DNA from: Chitinophagaceae bacterium
GTDB lineage: Bacteria; Bacteroidota; Bacteroidia; Chitinophagales; Chitinophagaceae
Length of the DNA: 33,518 nt
Direction of reading: 5' to 3'
Assembly: GCA_947447465.1 (NCBI GenBank)
Contig: CANFKE010000045.1
Coordinates: forward strand, 1-33,518
Part shown: piece after piece, positions 31,435 through 33,518 of the stretch
How the letters are laid out: the number at the start of each line of letters is the position of its first letter
How positions within the stretch are numbered: the stretch's first letter is position 1
Made by a program: the position numbers and the translations under genes
The notes under the pieces: generated by a model
Told to the model about the DNA's origin: nothing
Seen by the model: only the letters and a program-made list of their open reading frames with translations
Database searches by the model: none

Positions 31435-32337
31435 TTATCCATTCACCCTTTCTTTATAGCGGAAAATTACCTGTTTGATATTGTTGACCTTTGTGGTACT
31501 GATAATCACCTCACAATCAGAAGAGAAGAACCTGTATTCAAATTCGTTACACTCATGATCAAGCAACGCTGCATTATTCTTGTATAACAACTTCTTCAGG
31601 TAGGAAATCTTGGTACCTAATGTTACCTTTTCCGGGATGTTCACTACCTGAGATTTAAAACATTTGGCAGGTACATCACCACCGGGTTCCTGAAATTTTT
31701 TGGTCACTTTGAACTCGGGGAAGAAAACGGTACGTTCTTTCAACTTTCCGGCTGCGTTGTAGTAGAAGTTCTCAACGTGTACCACATCCTTATTGTTATC
31801 ATTAAGTCTTATCTCCTTATACTTCTGGTTGGTCTTATCATAATAGGATTTTGTATAGAACTCTACCCTACCATTGAAATAAGAGACCTCACTGACAATA
31901 AAATCGCCACTTTTATCTGAAGAATAATCGTAGGTTTTTTTAAAATTATTGCTGTTCAGTCTGTTGTCTTCATACTGATATATCTTACGATTCTTATCAT
32001 CATACTTATATTCTTTCATTACCTGTACAATGTTGTCTTTGTACTCTTCCGACTTTACTAACTTCTTTTTGGCGTTGAAATAATTTGCAACCTGATATTT
32101 GGTATTGTCTCTGAACGGATAATCTATAGTGAGTGTAGCGGCACTATCCGGTGCTACAAAAGTTTTTGTACTATCTGCAAGATAGAGTCTGAAACTATCG
32201 GAATAGGTGTAACTATAGGTGTATTCATGAACGATCATTGCCGTTTTGTAAGTTGTCCAACCACACTTAAAGGTAGATTGGGCTTGCGTTGTAACTCCCT
32301 GCACCAACAATAAAACGGCAATTAGTAATTTGTTCAT
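31435..32337 (-). CDS. Secreted protein with YD-like repeats, unknown
   Basis: A 300-residue protein with a signal peptide (1-20, ending TQAQ). The middle (about 80-190) repeats short units such as EYKYDDKNRKIYQYED, KTYDYSSDKSGDF, and NFYYNAAGKLKERTV, spaced about 20-30 residues and resembling YD/RHS-like beta hairpins. The end is compact and contains CEFEYRFFSSDCEVIIST-like strands. I recognise no named family. It is 165 bases after gldN on the same strand, with a strong terminator between, so it is a separate transcript. Upstream on the minus strand no exact -7 box is found. Confidence 0.65.
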   Translation of the reverse strand: MNKLLIAVLLLVQGVTTQAQSTFKCGWTTYKTAMIVHEYTYSYTYSDSFRLYLADSTKTFVAPDSAATLTIDYPFRDNTKYQVANYFNAKKKLVKSEEYKDNIVQVMKEYKYDDKNRKIYQYEDNRLNSNNFKKTYDYSSDKSGDFIVSEVSYFNGRVEFYTKSYYDKTNQKYKEIRLNDNNKDVVHVENFYYNAAGKLKERTVFFPEFKVTKKFQEPGGDVPAKCFKSQVVNIPEKVTLGTKISYLKKLLYKNNAALLDHECNEFEYRFFSSDCEVIISTTKVNNIKQVIFRYKERVNG

Positions 32338-32453
32338 CTATAAGTTTTATGATACCGATACAATATCGACATAAACATGCTAAACAAAAAATAGCAAAAG
32401 AAGTATTTAATAACACTGTGTGGATATTGCATGTGGGAGCGTGAGACCTAAAA

Positions 32454-32487
32454 TAAAAATGGTGCGTCGATCGACGCACCATTTTTA
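32454..32487 (-). terminator. Intrinsic terminator after gldN
   Basis: A perfect 34-base palindrome: AAAAATGGTGCGTCGA (32455-32470) pairs with the mirrored arm at 32471-32486, plus one outer pair. The GC-rich core (GGTGCGTCGA) has no separate loop, so a small one forms from the centre. On the minus strand it ends in a T-run, 15 bases after the gldN stop. Confidence 0.88.
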
Positions 32488-32502
32488 AAAGAAATTTCAA
32501 GA

Positions 32503-33518
32503 TTAAGAGAATTTCCAAAGGTTTCTCTTGTAACGAGCGATCTCGCGTTCGATACGGTTAGATTCCTTGATCTGGCGCTCTCTATCCGGATATTTATCCT
32601 TGATCCTCATGTTAGCAGGATTTGACTCCTTAACGATAGTAGATTTGAAAGCACGCTGAATGAAAATATCATCGTAGCTGATATTGTAAAGATCTCTCTG
32701 AGGATCTACAACTTCTCTTGCTGCAAACAATGCACGGCACTGCTTGAAGTTAAGATAGAACGGATGCGTATCTCCGATGTCAACACCGGTAGTTGTCTTG
32801 TTCTTCTTCAATGGGCCTATACCAATGATCTCAGTAACAACACGACCACGAACTTTATCGAAGAAGATATCTTCTTTCAATTCGAACTTAGTTACTGAAT
32901 CCGGATTGAAGTCATTCAATACAGTTTTAGTACCTGTCATTTCACCTGTAGTAGTATCAGTCAATGTAACGATAGAACTGTCACGGAAACGTCCCATTAC
33001 CTTTACATAGCTCAATTTCTTTTTGAAGTTTTCGTCTTCATAAGCAACCAGCTTACCAGCCTTGATACCATCCATGATGAACTGTATCAAAGTTTCGTTA
33101 GGAATAGAGAAAATTTTGTTTTCAGAATCTGTAGTTGAGATCTCTCTCCAGATACGCTTGTAGAATTTCACACTATTCTTATCTTCCTTTGGAAAAGGGA
33201 AAGGCTTTGCACCTCTGAGCGTTGATAACTTCAAGTAACCATCTGTTGGCTTTGCAGTATCCAAAACTATAGATGTGAAGTCAAAAGAGTCAGCTTCAGC
33301 TACGATAGCGTCAGATGTTGCTACTCCTGTGTCTTCTATTGGCATACCGGCATCGGCAACCGGAGCCGGAGGTGGAGGCGTTGCAGTTGTACCTGTAGCC
33401 TCAGGTGTGGTATTTTCAGTTTTAGCAGGCTTCTTTTTCTTCTTCTTCTGAGCCATCACATCATTGCTGATGCCTACACATAAAAGAACCAGAACTGCAA
33501 GAATTATACTCTTCTTCA
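32503..33518 (-). CDS. gldN: Gliding motility / T9SS protein GldN (start codon cut by window edge)
   Basis: The coding frame runs from the right edge, where the last two bases read TG on the minus strand and continue AAG AAG AGT ATA; the A of the ATG is therefore base 33519. This gives a 338-residue protein with a signal peptide (MKKSIILAVLVLLCVGISND, then VMAQ), a run of six lysines, a Pro/Ala/Thr-rich linker (about 36-60), and a C-terminal GldN/PorN domain with FYKRIWREIS, PFYLNFKQCRALFAAREVVDP, ISYDDIFIQRAFKSTIVKESN and RYKRNLWKFS. GldN works with GldK, L and M in type IX secretion; gldKLM would lie just outside, upstream. Confidence 0.88.
   Translation of the reverse strand, partial: KKSIILAVLVLLCVGISNDVMAQKKKKKKPAKTENTTPEATGTTATPPPPAPVADAGMPIEDTGVATSDAIVAEADSFDFTSIVLDTAKPTDGYLKLSTLRGAKPFPFPKEDKNSVKFYKRIWREISTTDSENKIFSIPNETLIQFIMDGIKAGKLVAYEDENFKKKLSYVKVMGRFRDSSIVTLTDTTTGEMTGTKTVLNDFNPDSVTKFELKEDIFFDKVRGRVVTEIIGIGPLKKNKTTTGVDIGDTHPFYLNFKQCRALFAAREVVDPQRDLYNISYDDIFIQRAFKSTIVKESNPANMRIKDKYPDRERQIKESNRIEREIARYKRNLWKFS

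Noticed and set aside
1..33518. Search for CRISPR arrays, tRNA genes, insertion sequences and phage or defence genes
   Set aside because: No repeated spacer units, no cloverleaf in the gaps, no transposase or integrase motifs, and no nuclease-toxin pairs were seen. This is by eye only; a tRNA or structured-RNA scan could still find something small.

Overview
The window is chromosomal DNA from a member of the Bacteroidota, most likely a Chitinophagaceae-like, gliding or T9SS-bearing soil/water bacterium (inference). The evidence is a GldN-type type IX secretion/gliding protein at the right edge, BshB1 (bacillithiol), a DUF2851 protein, DUF2807/DUF2147 exported proteins, tandem cytochrome oxidase subunit III genes, and repeated matches to the Bacteroidota promoter (-33 TTG, -7 TAnnTTTG) with no clear Shine-Dalgarno sequences. 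I see no rRNA, tRNA, CRISPR array, insertion sequence, phage gene or origin. No gap between genes exceeds about 250 bases.

Layout. 1-3002 (+): end of a cytochrome oxidase gene cluster: the tail of one subunit III gene, a second full subunit III, a subunit IV-like protein, a SCO copper chaperone, a DUF420 (CtaM-like) assembly protein and a 70-residue CxxC membrane protein. 3075-4319 (+): two exported proteins, DUF2807 and DUF2147. 4484-6419 (-): lipoyl synthase LipA and an exported protein of unknown function. 6529-6939 (+): OsmC. 6923-10690 (-): DUF2851 protein, MFS transporter, DedA protein and a small membrane protein. 10774-11490 (+) a sugar nucleotidyltransferase converges on a SanA-like protein (-). 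12347-14581 (+): membrane pyrophosphatase with a strong terminator.

14825-20382 (+): GT39-type membrane glycosyltransferase with TPRs, an RsmB/RsmF-type rRNA methyltransferase with a non-ATG start, a LysM/double-psi-barrel exported protein and a heptosyltransferase-like GT9. 20426-21833 (-): an RmlD-like SDR and a small secreted protein resembling the C-terminal domain of GldM. 22000-25646 (+): BshB1, RluD-type pseudouridine synthase, TatA and an MltD-like lytic transglycosylase, closed by a bidirectional terminator. 25721-27890 (-): TetR / HMA-like / MFS efflux operon with a candidate operator. 28009-31320 (-): a compact operon of Gfo/Idh/MocA dehydrogenase, unknown lipoprotein and polyprenyl-phosphate sugar transferase, probably starting exopolysaccharide synthesis. 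31435-33518 (-): a YD-like secreted protein and GldN, whose start codon is cut by one base at the window edge.

Most of the window is ordinary housekeeping and envelope biology. I found no clear new defence or mobile system. The best leads are: a proton-pump pyrophosphatase whose gating glutamate has moved; a stand-alone GldM-C-like secreted protein; a conserved-looking CxxC mini-protein in the oxidase cluster; four genes whose -7 promoter box ends exactly 4 nt before the start codon, suggesting leaderless mRNAs; and the small exopolysaccharide operon with an unknown lipoprotein.
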